A DNA stretch of 64,000 nucleotides, from NCBI RefSeq assembly GCF_006974145.1, contig NZ_CP039456.1, positions 1,146,001-1,210,000 on the forward strand, written 5' to 3'. Shown here piece after piece: positions 17,293 to 25,674 of the stretch. The position numbers and the translations under genes are program-made. The notes beneath the pieces were generated by a model, which saw nothing but the letters and a program-made list of their open reading frames with translations, was not told the DNA's origin and ran no database searches. Every line of letters starts with the position of its first letter. Positions within the stretch are counted from its first letter, which is position 1. Origin of the DNA: Changchengzhania lutea. Its GTDB lineage: Bacteria; Bacteroidota; Bacteroidia; Flavobacteriales; Flavobacteriaceae.

Positions 17293-17334
17293 CTATCAAA
17301 TAGTGCAGACTAAGATGTGTCTGCACTATTTGAT
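17293..17334 (+). other. Strong intercistronic stem-loop
   Basis: Perfect 17-bp arms (TATCAAATAGTGCAGAC and its complement) enclose an 8-base loop, 6 bp after the EB_dh gene stop. No T run follows, so it is more likely an RNA-processing or mRNA-stabilising element that raises the level of the first cistron than a full terminator. Partial termination is possible. Confidence 0.6.
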
Positions 17335-17363
17335 AATAAGCATAATTGATAAAAACGTACAAT

Positions 17364-17726
17364 ATGAAAAAACTATTTCAAATTTTAGTATTAATAGGTA
17401 TCTGTTTATCTCTAGACTCGTGTTATTATGATTCTATTTATGAGCCTATAGCCGATGACGGTGATGATGGTGATCCCATAGAAGAAGTTACTTTCACTAA
17501 TGATATAGCACCCATTTTTGGGTTCTGTAGCAATTGCCATAATGGAAGTCAAGATCCTGATTTAAGAGATGGAAATGCATATAATTCACTAGTTCCAACT
17601 TATGTTACGGCTAATGACGCTGAAGCTAGCCCACTCTATATTAAATTAAAAGATGGCCATCAAAATTTACCAGCGAGTAGACTGGAATTAGTTAAAACCT
17701 GGATAGACCAAGGCGCTATAGAATAA
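17364..17726 (+). CDS. Monoheme c-type cytochrome lipoprotein
   Basis: 120 residues from the ATG at 17364. The upstream in-frame ATG at 17346 would only add six residues before the signal peptide. The lipobox ends at Cys20 (LSLDSC), followed by an Asp-rich linker and a single CSNCH heme site at 55-59 in a context (FTNDIAPIFGFCSNCH) typical of small cytochromes anchored in Bacteroidetes membranes. LPASRLELVKTWIDQGA near the end is the usual C-terminal helix. It lies within the EB_dh operon. Confidence 0.85.
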   Translation: MKKLFQILVLIGICLSLDSCYYDSIYEPIADDGDDGDPIEEVTFTNDIAPIFGFCSNCHNGSQDPDLRDGNAYNSLVPTYVTANDAEASPLYIKLKDGHQNLPASRLELVKTWIDQGAIE

Positions 17727-17748
17727 TTAACCTTTTAAGAATATAGAC

Positions 17749-18618
17749 ATGAAAAATTATATAAAACTATTTTTTGTTTTTTTGATACTTCCATTTATTA
17801 CTGTAGCTCAAGAACAGGTTAATGATACCATAGTAAAAGAAAAACCAGAACGCTCTGCGTTTGAAAGCTCATTTTTAATAGACAACCCAACAAATGTTTT
17901 ATTTAGCAAAAACACGTTAGAGGTACAAATGTCCCATAGGTTTGGAGAACTTAATGACGATAGAAACGATTTGGCTGGTTTTTATGGCGCAGCCAATATT
18001 AGAATTGGATTAACATACGGAATTCACGATAGATTAACCATAGGTTTTGGTACTACTAAAAACAAAAAATATCAGGACTTTAACTGGAAAGCGGCATTGT
18101 TAAGACAAACACGTTCTGATAAAATGCCTGTAAGCGTAAGCTACTACGGGAATTTCGCCATAGATGCAAGAAGTAAAAACCAAGGTCTTTTTCTAAATAC
18201 GGAAGATAGATACTCGTTTTTCAATCAGTTAATAATCGCTCGCCGATTCAATCCAAAACTTTCTTTACAAGTAGCTCCAAGTGTCTCTCATTATAACACA
18301 GTTGAAAGAACAATGAGAAATGACATGGTAGCCATTGCTTTTGGGGGACGTTATAAAATTAGTCCACAAACTTCTGTTATTGTAGATTATAGTCAACCAC
18401 TCACTAAAATGAGATTGAATAACCCTCAACCCGGAATTAGTTTAGGTGTTGAGTTTGGAACATCTGCCCACACGTTTCAATTATTTGCAACCAATTATTG
18501 GGGAATTCTTCCTCAAGAAAACTACATGTTTAACCAAAAGGCAACAGGACTTGATAAAAAGCAAGGTAGCGGACAATATCTTATTGGATTTAATATAACC
18601 AGAAACTATAACTTTTAA
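17749..18618 (+). CDS. DUF5777 family outer-membrane barrel protein
   Basis: 289 residues with a signal peptide (ending VAQ) and strand-rich sequence matching DUF5777: ESSFLIDNPTNVLFSKNTLE, MSHRFG, YGAANIRIGLTYGIHDRLTIG, and RRFNPKLSLQVAPS. It ends ITRNYNF, with the terminal aromatic residue of outer-membrane barrels. The family often occurs next to small periplasmic cytochromes and redox lipoproteins. The role is unknown; an outer-membrane partner for the lipoprotein cytochromes is plausible. It follows the cytochrome after 22 bp. Confidence 0.82.
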   Translation: MKNYIKLFFVFLILPFITVAQEQVNDTIVKEKPERSAFESSFLIDNPTNVLFSKNTLEVQMSHRFGELNDDRNDLAGFYGAANIRIGLTYGIHDRLTIGFGTTKNKKYQDFNWKAALLRQTRSDKMPVSVSYYGNFAIDARSKNQGLFLNTEDRYSFFNQLIIARRFNPKLSLQVAPSVSHYNTVERTMRNDMVAIAFGGRYKISPQTSVIVDYSQPLTKMRLNNPQPGISLGVEFGTSAHTFQLFATNYWGILPQENYMFNQKATGLDKKQGSGQYLIGFNITRNYNF

Positions 18619-18623
18619 ACATT

Positions 18624-18890
18624 ATGGAAAATAAATCTAGAAAAGGAACAAAAATTTCCCGTCGTGGCATGTTGCCGCTTTTAGGCGGTAGCTTACTAAT
18701 TCCTTTTCTAGGCTTTAGTAATTCTGAAAAGGATATCGTTTCCACAAGCAAAGATGAAACATACCAAACCCTCTTGAAACCAGATGGAACCACGGTTAAA
18801 GTTAAGACAGACACTTTAAAAAAGTCAAAAGTGCTTAAAAAGAACATCTCCAATACATCATTACTTAGTTGGATTAGTAAAAAACTTTAA
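18624..18890 (+). CDS. Small Tat-signal protein of unknown function
   Basis: 88 residues. It begins with a twin-arginine-like motif (KISRRGML) and a hydrophobic stretch (LPLLGGSLLIPFLGF). The short mature part contains LKPDGTTVKV, which resembles the TTDGTLIQV and TTDGTLVQV segments just after the Tat signals of the two FeS proteins in this island. It may be a small periplasmic subunit or a decoy-like stub of the FeS subunit's N-terminus. It lies 5 bp after the barrel gene and 23 bp before the FeS gene. No family is recognised. Confidence 0.7.
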   Translation: MENKSRKGTKISRRGMLPLLGGSLLIPFLGFSNSEKDIVSTSKDETYQTLLKPDGTTVKVKTDTLKKSKVLKKNISNTSLLSWISKKL

Positions 18891-18913
18891 TTTCAGTTTA
18901 ATTAGAATAAATT

Positions 18914-19897
18914 ATGGAAGAAAAGAACAAAAATTCAAGACGTAAATTTCTTGATAAGGGTTTAAAACTGGGTATTGTTAGTGCTATTGGCGGACTTGGA
19001 TTATCTAAAATCACCTCCAAATTAAATGCAACCAACACTGATGGTTCTGGAGACAAAATGGAATTAATGACCACTGATGGGACATTAATCCAAGTCGATT
19101 CTTCTGAGGTCATAGAAATTGAACACCCTACAGATCATGATAAAAAATACAATGTAAGGGAAGGAATGCCCAACCGTAAATTTGTTATGGTTGTCGATTT
19201 GGCCAAGTGTACCAACGAGCTTAAATGCCAGGAATCCTGCAATAAAAACCATTACATTACGGGCGATAATGCCTGGCTTAAGGTTTATAAGATGCAGGAA
19301 TCTGAAAAAGAAGCCCCTTACTGGATGCCTACCTTATGCCAACATTGCGATAAACCCGCTTGCGTTACCGTATGCCCTGTAGACGCGACCTTTAAAAGAA
19401 AAGACGGCTTGGTATTGATAGATGCCGAGCGCTGCATTGGCTGTAGGTTTTGTATGGCCGCCTGCCCCTACTCGGTGAGGGTATTTAACTGGAGCGAACC
19501 TGCACAAGGTGAAATGAGTGAGATCACCATGCATGCAGACATGGCTCAACATACGCCATCTCCAGAATATGCCGGTATGCCAAGCATAAAAGGTACTGTG
19601 GATAAATGTGACTTCTGTCCACATCAAATACACAAAAAAGAACTTCCGCATTGCGTTGCGGCTTGCCCTAACGATGTGTTTTACTTTGGCGATATGTATG
19701 AAGATGCCGTAACCAATGGTAGCGGGCAAACAGTTGTATTGAGCAAGCTTTTAGAAGAACGGGCAGGATATAAATTACTGGAAGGCCTTGGCACAGCTCC
19801 AAGCGTTTTTTACTTGCCTCCAGTCGATAGGCTGGGTGATTTTGAGGAAGGCCTAGAAAACTACAATGAATTTCAATCTGTTAAAAAGCCTGAATAA
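18914..19897 (+). CDS. Tat-exported four-cluster [4Fe-4S] protein (NrfC/DmsB/PsrB type), module A
   Basis: 327 residues. An N-terminal Tat signal (NSRRKFLDKGLKLG) is followed by a TTDGTLIQV segment and then four cubane-binding cysteine sets: C-x5-C-x3-C from about residue 97, CQHCDKPACVTVCP, CIGCRFCMAACP, and CDFC...CVAACP. This is the electron-transfer subunit of a membrane oxidoreductase, placed in the periplasm and docking on the NrfD protein encoded 2 bp downstream. The partner molybdopterin subunit normally beside such genes is missing in the window. Confidence 0.92.
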   Translation: MEEKNKNSRRKFLDKGLKLGIVSAIGGLGLSKITSKLNATNTDGSGDKMELMTTDGTLIQVDSSEVIEIEHPTDHDKKYNVREGMPNRKFVMVVDLAKCTNELKCQESCNKNHYITGDNAWLKVYKMQESEKEAPYWMPTLCQHCDKPACVTVCPVDATFKRKDGLVLIDAERCIGCRFCMAACPYSVRVFNWSEPAQGEMSEITMHADMAQHTPSPEYAGMPSIKGTVDKCDFCPHQIHKKELPHCVAACPNDVFYFGDMYEDAVTNGSGQTVVLSKLLEERAGYKLLEGLGTAPSVFYLPPVDRLGDFEEGLENYNEFQSVKKPE

Positions 19898-19899
19898 TC

Positions 19900-21219
19900 A
19901 TGTATACCCATAAAAAAATAATCAGTGATTTAGCGCCAAAAAAATTTGGCAAAAGGGATTCTATTTGGACCGCTTCACTTATTGTCATTGTAATTGTTGG
20001 AATTATTGCTTATATAGACCAACTTATCAAGGGACAAGAAGTAACCAATATGAGGGACTATGCTCTTTGGGGGATTTACATCTCTAATTTTGTATTCTTT
20101 GTAGCAACAAGTTTTGTAGGCACAGTTACAGTTGCCATATTACGGTTAACCAATAATTCGTGGCGGACCCCTTTAGTTAGAATTGCCGAAATCATATCCG
20201 TTGCAGCCATTATTATGGCCGGAATTACCATCATGATCGATATGGCAAGACCCGATAGATTATTAAACCTGTTTATCCATGCAAGACTTCAATCCCCTAT
20301 TACTTGGGATGTGGTAATTATTCCAACTTACATTGTTATTAGTTTGTTATTATTATATTTTCCTTTGATTCCAGATTTCGCAATACTTAAAGGCCATTTT
20401 AAAAAGAAAAAGCCAAAACTAGGTAAGTTTTACGGTAAATTGGCTTTAAACTGGACAGGAAGTAAAGCTCAAAAATTATTGCAGGAAAAATCCATCCAAA
20501 TTCTTGCGATCATGATTATTCCCGTTGGCCTATTACTTCAAACAATTGATGCTTGGTTATTTTCTACAACCTATAGAATTGGATGGGACAGCACTAATTT
20601 TGCGCCGTATTTTATTTCTGGAGCTTTTGTTGCCGGGGTTGGCTCACTTATAACTCTAATTTTTATTATTAGAAAAGCAAAAAAATTGGAAAACTACATT
20701 ACCAATCACCACTTCGACAAGCTTGGTAAGCTATTAGTACTTGCTTGTCTAATTTACCTCTATTTTAGTATTAACGAATATGTTATTCCGTTATTTACAG
20801 CAAAAAAGGGAGAGCTTACACATTTAGAAACCTTATATTCAGGAACCTATTCAATTTTATTTTGGGCAGTAACCCTACTAGGCTTGGTTTTACCAATCAT
20901 AATATTACTATTTAAGGCAGGAAGAAAACCGCTACCTATGTTTATTATAGGTTTAACGGTGGTAGTCGGAGCCTGGTGGAAACGCTACCTAATTGTTACA
21001 CCTACACTATTACATCCGTTTTTGCCTATTCAAGGCGTTCCAGAATCATGGCACCACTATTTCCCTAGTTTGCACGAATGGTTAATTACTATCGCAACAC
21101 TTGCCATGGCTTTCTTGATCATTACAATTTTAGTCCGCTATTTACCTGTCATTCCTATACAAAGAACAATTGATGAGCAAGCATTATTAAAAACGAATAA
21201 TAATCCCACTGAATCATGA
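19900..21219 (+). CDS. NrfD/PsrC-family membrane subunit, module A
   Basis: 439 residues with about ten hydrophobic membrane segments. Recognisable blocks: RDYALWGIYISNFVFFVATS, MARPDRLLNL, ITWDVVIIPTYIVISLLLLY, GWDSTNFAPYFISGAFVAG, and WWKRYLIVTPTLLHPFLPIQ. NrfD proteins exchange electrons with the quinone pool. The gene starts 2 bp after the FeS gene and overlaps the next by 4 bp (ATGA), so the products are made together. Module B encodes a clear paralogue at 23709-25064. Confidence 0.92.
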   Translation: MYTHKKIISDLAPKKFGKRDSIWTASLIVIVIVGIIAYIDQLIKGQEVTNMRDYALWGIYISNFVFFVATSFVGTVTVAILRLTNNSWRTPLVRIAEIISVAAIIMAGITIMIDMARPDRLLNLFIHARLQSPITWDVVIIPTYIVISLLLLYFPLIPDFAILKGHFKKKKPKLGKFYGKLALNWTGSKAQKLLQEKSIQILAIMIIPVGLLLQTIDAWLFSTTYRIGWDSTNFAPYFISGAFVAGVGSLITLIFIIRKAKKLENYITNHHFDKLGKLLVLACLIYLYFSINEYVIPLFTAKKGELTHLETLYSGTYSILFWAVTLLGLVLPIIILLFKAGRKPLPMFIIGLTVVVGAWWKRYLIVTPTLLHPFLPIQGVPESWHHYFPSLHEWLITIATLAMAFLIITILVRYLPVIPIQRTIDEQALLKTNNNPTES

Positions 21220-22088
21220 AAAACCAATTAAATCTTCGGTTCTTTTTTATCGCATTTATAAGTGTGTTTTTATTCACCTCTTTATTTCAAAATTTATTTG
21301 CTCAAGAGGTTAAAAAAAATAAGGTTAGATTAAAAGTCGATTATTTTAAAATTATGGATCATGAAGCTTATTTTAATATTAAAGCTTTTTCCAGAATTGA
21401 TAAAGAAAATGTAGATGTTTCAAATATTGAATTAATCATTTATAATGACCTAGAAGATGAAAAAATTAAAGTGGGCAGTACAACCACCAATATGGAAGGT
21501 GAAAGTAAATTTATTTTAACCAGTCTAAATGCTATTAAGCCAGATTCAACACAAACCTATAATATGGTTGTTTCGTTTAAAGGAAATGATTTATTTAAAA
21601 AATCATCCAAAAGCATTAGCTTTAAAGATGCGACCATTAAGGCACGTGTAATAACAAAAGATAGCCTAAATTATATAAGCGCAACACTTACGGAGACAAG
21701 TAAAGACAGTGCACTTGTTGACCAGACACTTAATGTGCAAGTAGCGCGACTATTCAGCCCTTTAAGAATAGGTGAAGAATTTAACTATACCGATGAGAAT
21801 GGTACAATACTTGTACCAATTGAAGATGGAATACCGGGTGTAGATGGAAATTTAATCATTGAAGTCGTTTTAAAGGAGAATGATGACTTCGGAACTGTAA
21901 AAGCCATAATTAATGCTCCTCTAGGAGTACCTATAGTAGATGAATCTACATTTGATCAAAGAAAAATGTGGTCTCCCAGAAATAAAACACCAATTTTTAT
22001 TCTAATATTTGCCAATTTGCTAATTTTAGCAATGTGGGGCATTATTATATATTTAATTGTCAATTTATTTAGAATCAATAAAATTTAA
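21216..22088 (+). CDS. Exported protein with C-terminal membrane anchor, module A accessory
   Basis: 290 residues. A signal peptide (ending LFAQ) and a soluble, strand-rich region of about 225 residues with FSRIDKENVDVSN and TDENGTILVPIEDGIPG precede a single C-terminal transmembrane helix (IFILIFANLLILAMWGIIIY). The segment LFSPLRIGEEFNYTDENG is matched by FSLLPIGDPFNATDENG in the shorter module B protein, so they are diverged homologues. I recognise no named family; beta-sandwich modules are plausible. Its fixed place between nrfD and the cytochrome gene suggests a structural subunit facing the periplasm. Confidence 0.75.
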   Translation: MKNQLNLRFFFIAFISVFLFTSLFQNLFAQEVKKNKVRLKVDYFKIMDHEAYFNIKAFSRIDKENVDVSNIELIIYNDLEDEKIKVGSTTTNMEGESKFILTSLNAIKPDSTQTYNMVVSFKGNDLFKKSSKSISFKDATIKARVITKDSLNYISATLTETSKDSALVDQTLNVQVARLFSPLRIGEEFNYTDENGTILVPIEDGIPGVDGNLIIEVVLKENDDFGTVKAIINAPLGVPIVDESTFDQRKMWSPRNKTPIFILIFANLLILAMWGIIIYLIVNLFRINKI

Positions 22089-22092
22089 CATT

Positions 22093-22491
22093 ATGAAAAC
22101 ACTTAAAAATCTAATCTTTATACTAATAACAGCATTTGCATTAGTTTCCTTTACCTCTATAATTCAAGAGAAATGGGAGGTTCCCGCCAAGTATGAGAAC
22201 ATGAAAAACCCAACAAATCCAAGTGAAGATATAGCCATAGGGAAATCTCTTTATAGCAAACACTGTAAATCCTGTCATGGTAAAGAAGGTTATGGTGATG
22301 GTCCCAAGGCTGAGGAACAAGAAGGGGATTTGGGAGATTTTTCAACATCAGAATTTCAAGCACAATCTGATGGTGCTTTATTTTACAAAACCACCTTTGG
22401 AAGAGACGATATGCCAGAATACACAAAAAAAATGCCTGATGACGAAGACCGATGGCTTATTGTAAATTATATGAGGGCTTTGAAAGAATAG
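22093..22491 (+). CDS. Monoheme cytochrome c, module A
   Basis: 132 residues from the ATG at 22093, 4 bp after the preceding stop. The hydrophobic N-terminus (LIFILITAFALVSF) is a signal or membrane anchor. One CKSCH site at 58-62 in a class I cytochrome c context, and DDMPEY supplies a candidate axial Met. KWEVPAKYENMKNP before the heme is shared with the module B cytochrome. It probably accepts electrons from the FeS-NrfD unit. A strong terminator follows. Confidence 0.92.
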   Translation: MKTLKNLIFILITAFALVSFTSIIQEKWEVPAKYENMKNPTNPSEDIAIGKSLYSKHCKSCHGKEGYGDGPKAEEQEGDLGDFSTSEFQAQSDGALFYKTTFGRDDMPEYTKKMPDDEDRWLIVNYMRALKE

Positions 22492-22521
22492 TTTTACTTA
22501 TACATGTAATATATATTAATA

Positions 22522-22546
22522 AAACCCGAACAAATTGTTCGGGTTT
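22522..22546 (+). terminator. Terminator of the module A operon
   Basis: AAACCCGAACAA and TTGTTCGGGTTT form a perfect 12-bp inverted repeat around one base, followed by CTTATT. It is 30 bp after the cytochrome stop and closes the operon begun at 16052. Confidence 0.8.
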
Positions 22547-22585
22547 CTTATTAATAAACTTTTTAATCACCCCAATGCAAACCCA

Positions 22586-22649
22586 TGTAACAAAAGTTAC
22601 AAAACATGATATAAATCATTAAATTATTGGTAATTAGATGTTATATTTG
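22586..22649 (+). promoter_or_regulatory. Double operator and promoter of the module B operon
   Basis: ATGATATAAATCAT at 22606-22619 is centred 29.5 bp before TATATTTG at 22642-22649. The perfect palindrome TGTAAC-AAAA-GTTACA at 22586-22601 lies upstream of it here, not between box and -7 element as at the other two cytochrome promoters. Near the predicted -62 position it could assist activation instead of blocking it. Confidence 0.75.
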
Positions 22650-22797
22650 AGATTATTGGTTTTGCTTTTAAAGTGAACAAGAGCAATTCTTTTTAAAATT
22701 AAAAACCGCATTTTTTGACATTTAGCTCGTTAGAGATTGACTTTTTAAACTATGTTCTTTAATAGTTTAATTCCCCCTTTAATTTAATCTCAAAGTA

Positions 22798-23712
22798 ATG
22801 GAAAAGGAAAATTCCAATACAGATTCTAGAAGGCAATTCTTAAAACAAATTTCTACAGGTAGTATCCTCGCCGCATCTGGATTAACATTTAGCTCTCTTT
22901 CTTCTTGCAAAGAAACATCACAAGAAAAAACTACTTTATTAACAACAGATGGGACATTGGTTCAAGTTCCTAACTCCGAAATTGAAGCTATGGAACATTT
23001 ACAACATGGAGTCCCACCCAAAGAGGCTCGTAAGGGCATTCCTGGCAAAAAATTTGTTATGGTAATCGATTTAGGTAAATGTAAGAATGCTAGAAAATGT
23101 GTACAAGCTTGCGACAAACACCATAATCTTACACCGGACAGACCTTATATAAAGGTTCTTGAAATGAAGGACAATGAAAAATCATCGCCTTATTGGATGC
23201 CAAAAAAATGCTTTCAATGCGACAATCCTCCTTGTGTAAAAGTTTGCCCAGTTGGTGCCACTTTTAAACGAACTGATGGAATTGTTCTTGTTGATAACGA
23301 ACGTTGTATAGGCTGCCGCTTTTGTATGGCTGCCTGCCCTTATTCTGCAAGAGTTTTTAATTGGGGAGCTCCTCCAGGGGAGGAACTAGACATCCCCTAT
23401 TCACCTGAAACCAGTCTTCCAAGTAAAATTGGCACAGTCGCTAAATGTGATTTTTGCCCTGATATGCTTCGAGAAGGTAAATTACCACACTGCGTTCCAG
23501 CTTGCCCCAACGGGGTTATTTATTTTGGTGATGAGATTGATGATACGGTTACTAATGGTGACGAGACAGTCCGACTTTCTACCATTTTAAAAGACAAAGC
23601 AGGTTATCGATATATGGAAGAATTAGGCACTAAACCACGTGTATATTACTTACCTCCTGTCGATAGACTGTTTCCTTTTGAAAAGAACAACGAAGCTAAT
23701 AGTGAATCATGA
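22798..23712 (+). CDS. Tat-exported four-cluster [4Fe-4S] protein, module B
   Basis: 304 residues, paralogue of the module A protein. Tat-like signal SRRQFLKQISTGS with a following SSC that could also be a lipobox. A TTDGTLVQV segment, then cysteine sets C-x5-C-x3-C, CFQCDNPPCVKVCP, CIGCRFCMAACP and CDFC...CVPACP for four [4Fe-4S] clusters. Expected role: periplasmic electron carrier attached to the NrfD subunit. Its stop overlaps the nrfD start by 4 bp. The leader from predicted start of transcription to ATG is about 140 bases. Confidence 0.92.
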   Translation: MEKENSNTDSRRQFLKQISTGSILAASGLTFSSLSSCKETSQEKTTLLTTDGTLVQVPNSEIEAMEHLQHGVPPKEARKGIPGKKFVMVIDLGKCKNARKCVQACDKHHNLTPDRPYIKVLEMKDNEKSSPYWMPKKCFQCDNPPCVKVCPVGATFKRTDGIVLVDNERCIGCRFCMAACPYSARVFNWGAPPGEELDIPYSPETSLPSKIGTVAKCDFCPDMLREGKLPHCVPACPNGVIYFGDEIDDTVTNGDETVRLSTILKDKAGYRYMEELGTKPRVYYLPPVDRLFPFEKNNEANSES

Positions 23713-25064
23713 GAAAAGCGGTTCAAAAACAGCAGAAATATAGAACCAAGCGAGGGGAAGTATTATTGGCTCATATCGTAAATACATCCTTAAAATATAA
23801 ATTGTGGATTGCTTTTCTTCTTCTCATTATATTTATATCTGGATATGCTTATTATAGACAGCTAAAATTAGGTCTTATTGTAACGGCAATGAGAGATTAT
23901 ACCTCTTGGGGAATTTACATCTCCAATTTTGTTTTTTTCGTTGCTATTAGTTTAGTTGGCTCCCTATTCAGTTCTATATTAAAACTCAATAAAAATGTAT
24001 GGTCAAGACCTTTAACCAGAGTATCAGAAATTATTGCAGTAGCAGCTATTATTTGTGCGTCCGCAATTATTATAGTTGATATGGGCCGGCCAGACCGGTT
24101 TTTTTACGTGATTACACATTTAAGAATTCAATCACCCATTATTTGGGACGTCATTATTATTTCAACCTATTTAGTTATAAGTTTGTTATTACTCTACCTT
24201 TCTTTACTTCCTGATATTGCGCTTTGCCGTGATAGGCTTATAGCCATACCTAAGTGGAAAAAACGGATGTATAAATTTTTAGCGATAAATTGGAATAATG
24301 ACCCTAAACAAGTTGCAAGCCTTCAAAAAATAAGCAGAATATTAGCCATTACAGTACTCCCTGTTGCATTTGCTATCCATACAGTAACCTCCTGGTTGTT
24401 TGCTACAACCTGGCGTCCGGGATGGGATAGTACCAACTTAGGCCCATATTTTGTTTCGGGAGCTTTTATGGCAGGTGCAGCAGTGATAATTGTCGCCATG
24501 TATTTTTTGAGAGTACAATTAAAACTTAAAGCTTATATAACTGAATTGCATTTTAACAGAATGGGGCATCTTTTAGTGTTATTATCACTTGTGTATCTTT
24601 ACTTTAATATAAATGAATATCTCGGTCCTGCCTTTAAAATGGTTGGTGTTGAAGGTGAACATATTACAGAATTATTTACAGGAAAATATGCCCCTATGTA
24701 TTGGTTAGTTCAGTTGGGAGGACTAATTTTACCAATCATTTTTTTAATATTCAGGCCATTTAGAAAACCTTTACCAATATTTATTATATCGTTATTCGTG
24801 ATTTTGGGAGCATGGTTTAAGCGTTTTCTAATTGTTATCCCGTCACTACAACATCCTTATTTACCTATTCAAGGGGTGGACGAATCGTATTTACATTATA
24901 ATCCTACTTGGGAAGAATGGGCCATCACAATGTCTTCTTTTGCTTGGTTCTTATTAATTATTACAGTTCTTATTAAATTATTTCCTGTAATCCCTGTTCT
25001 AAAAGAGAAACTTGATTCTGAAACTATCGTAAAACTAAATATTTTTAAAAATGAGAATTCATAA
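23709..25064 (+). CDS. NrfD/PsrC-family membrane subunit, module B
   Basis: 451 residues, about ten transmembrane segments, clearly homologous to the module A protein along its length: MRDYTSWGIYISNFVFF, MGRPDRFF, WDVIIISTYLVISLLLLY, GWDSTNLGPYFVSGAFMAG, and RFLIVIPSLQHPYLPIQ. Function by family: quinone-interacting membrane subunit of a respiratory complex. It overlaps the FeS gene by 4 bp and the next gene by 14 bp. Confidence 0.92.
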   Translation: MRKAVQKQQKYRTKRGEVLLAHIVNTSLKYKLWIAFLLLIIFISGYAYYRQLKLGLIVTAMRDYTSWGIYISNFVFFVAISLVGSLFSSILKLNKNVWSRPLTRVSEIIAVAAIICASAIIIVDMGRPDRFFYVITHLRIQSPIIWDVIIISTYLVISLLLLYLSLLPDIALCRDRLIAIPKWKKRMYKFLAINWNNDPKQVASLQKISRILAITVLPVAFAIHTVTSWLFATTWRPGWDSTNLGPYFVSGAFMAGAAVIIVAMYFLRVQLKLKAYITELHFNRMGHLLVLLSLVYLYFNINEYLGPAFKMVGVEGEHITELFTGKYAPMYWLVQLGGLILPIIFLIFRPFRKPLPIFIISLFVILGAWFKRFLIVIPSLQHPYLPIQGVDESYLHYNPTWEEWAITMSSFAWFLLIITVLIKLFPVIPVLKEKLDSETIVKLNIFKNENS

Positions 25065-25632
25065 TTATTTAAAAATGCATGTTTTGAAAGTTTTTATCCT
25101 TTTAGGCATAATAGGTCTCAATAACTCCATAATTTATGCACAAGACTCTAAGGAAGATGCGGTATTGGCTATTTCTTTCTCTGAAGAAAATGACCGTAAA
25201 GTAATCGTAACAAAAGCAACGGACCATTATGGCTTACCTATTGAGGATCTCGAATTATATTTTTATGTTAAAAGAACCTTTAGTTTATTACCTATTGGAG
25301 ATCCATTTAACGCTACAGATGAAAATGGAATTGTGGAAGTTGAATTCCCAAATGACCTTCCGGGAGATGCCAAAGGAAATGTTATCATTATAACAAAAAT
25401 AATTGAATCAGATTTGTATCATGATCTTTCAATAGAAAATATAAAAAAATGGGGTGTACCAACAATACAAGTTCAATCAGAAGAAAAAAGATCCTTATGG
25501 GCTGCGGCAGCCAATGCCCCGATAAGTTTGATCTTGATTGTTAGCATTATGATTATTTCTGTATGGTATATCATTTTTTATATCCTTTTTAAACTATACA
25601 AAATCAGCAAAATCAAACCTTTAAACGGTTAA
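25051..25632 (+). CDS. Exported protein with C-terminal membrane anchor, module B accessory
   Basis: 193 residues, or 185 from a second ATG at 25075 that would avoid overlap with nrfD. A signal peptide (ending IYAQ), a soluble part carrying FSLLPIGDPFNATDENG, and a C-terminal transmembrane helix (PISLILIVSIMIISVWYIIF) mirror the longer module A protein, from which about one domain is missing. No known family is recognised. The conserved order FeS, NrfD, anchored protein, cytochrome in both modules argues that it is a genuine subunit. Confidence 0.75.
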   Translation: MRIHNYLKMHVLKVFILLGIIGLNNSIIYAQDSKEDAVLAISFSEENDRKVIVTKATDHYGLPIEDLELYFYVKRTFSLLPIGDPFNATDENGIVEVEFPNDLPGDAKGNVIIITKIIESDLYHDLSIENIKKWGVPTIQVQSEEKRSLWAAAANAPISLILIVSIMIISVWYIIFYILFKLYKISKIKPLNG

Positions 25633-25674
25633 AGAATATACAATAAAATGATTATAAATTAAAAGTCTTCTATT

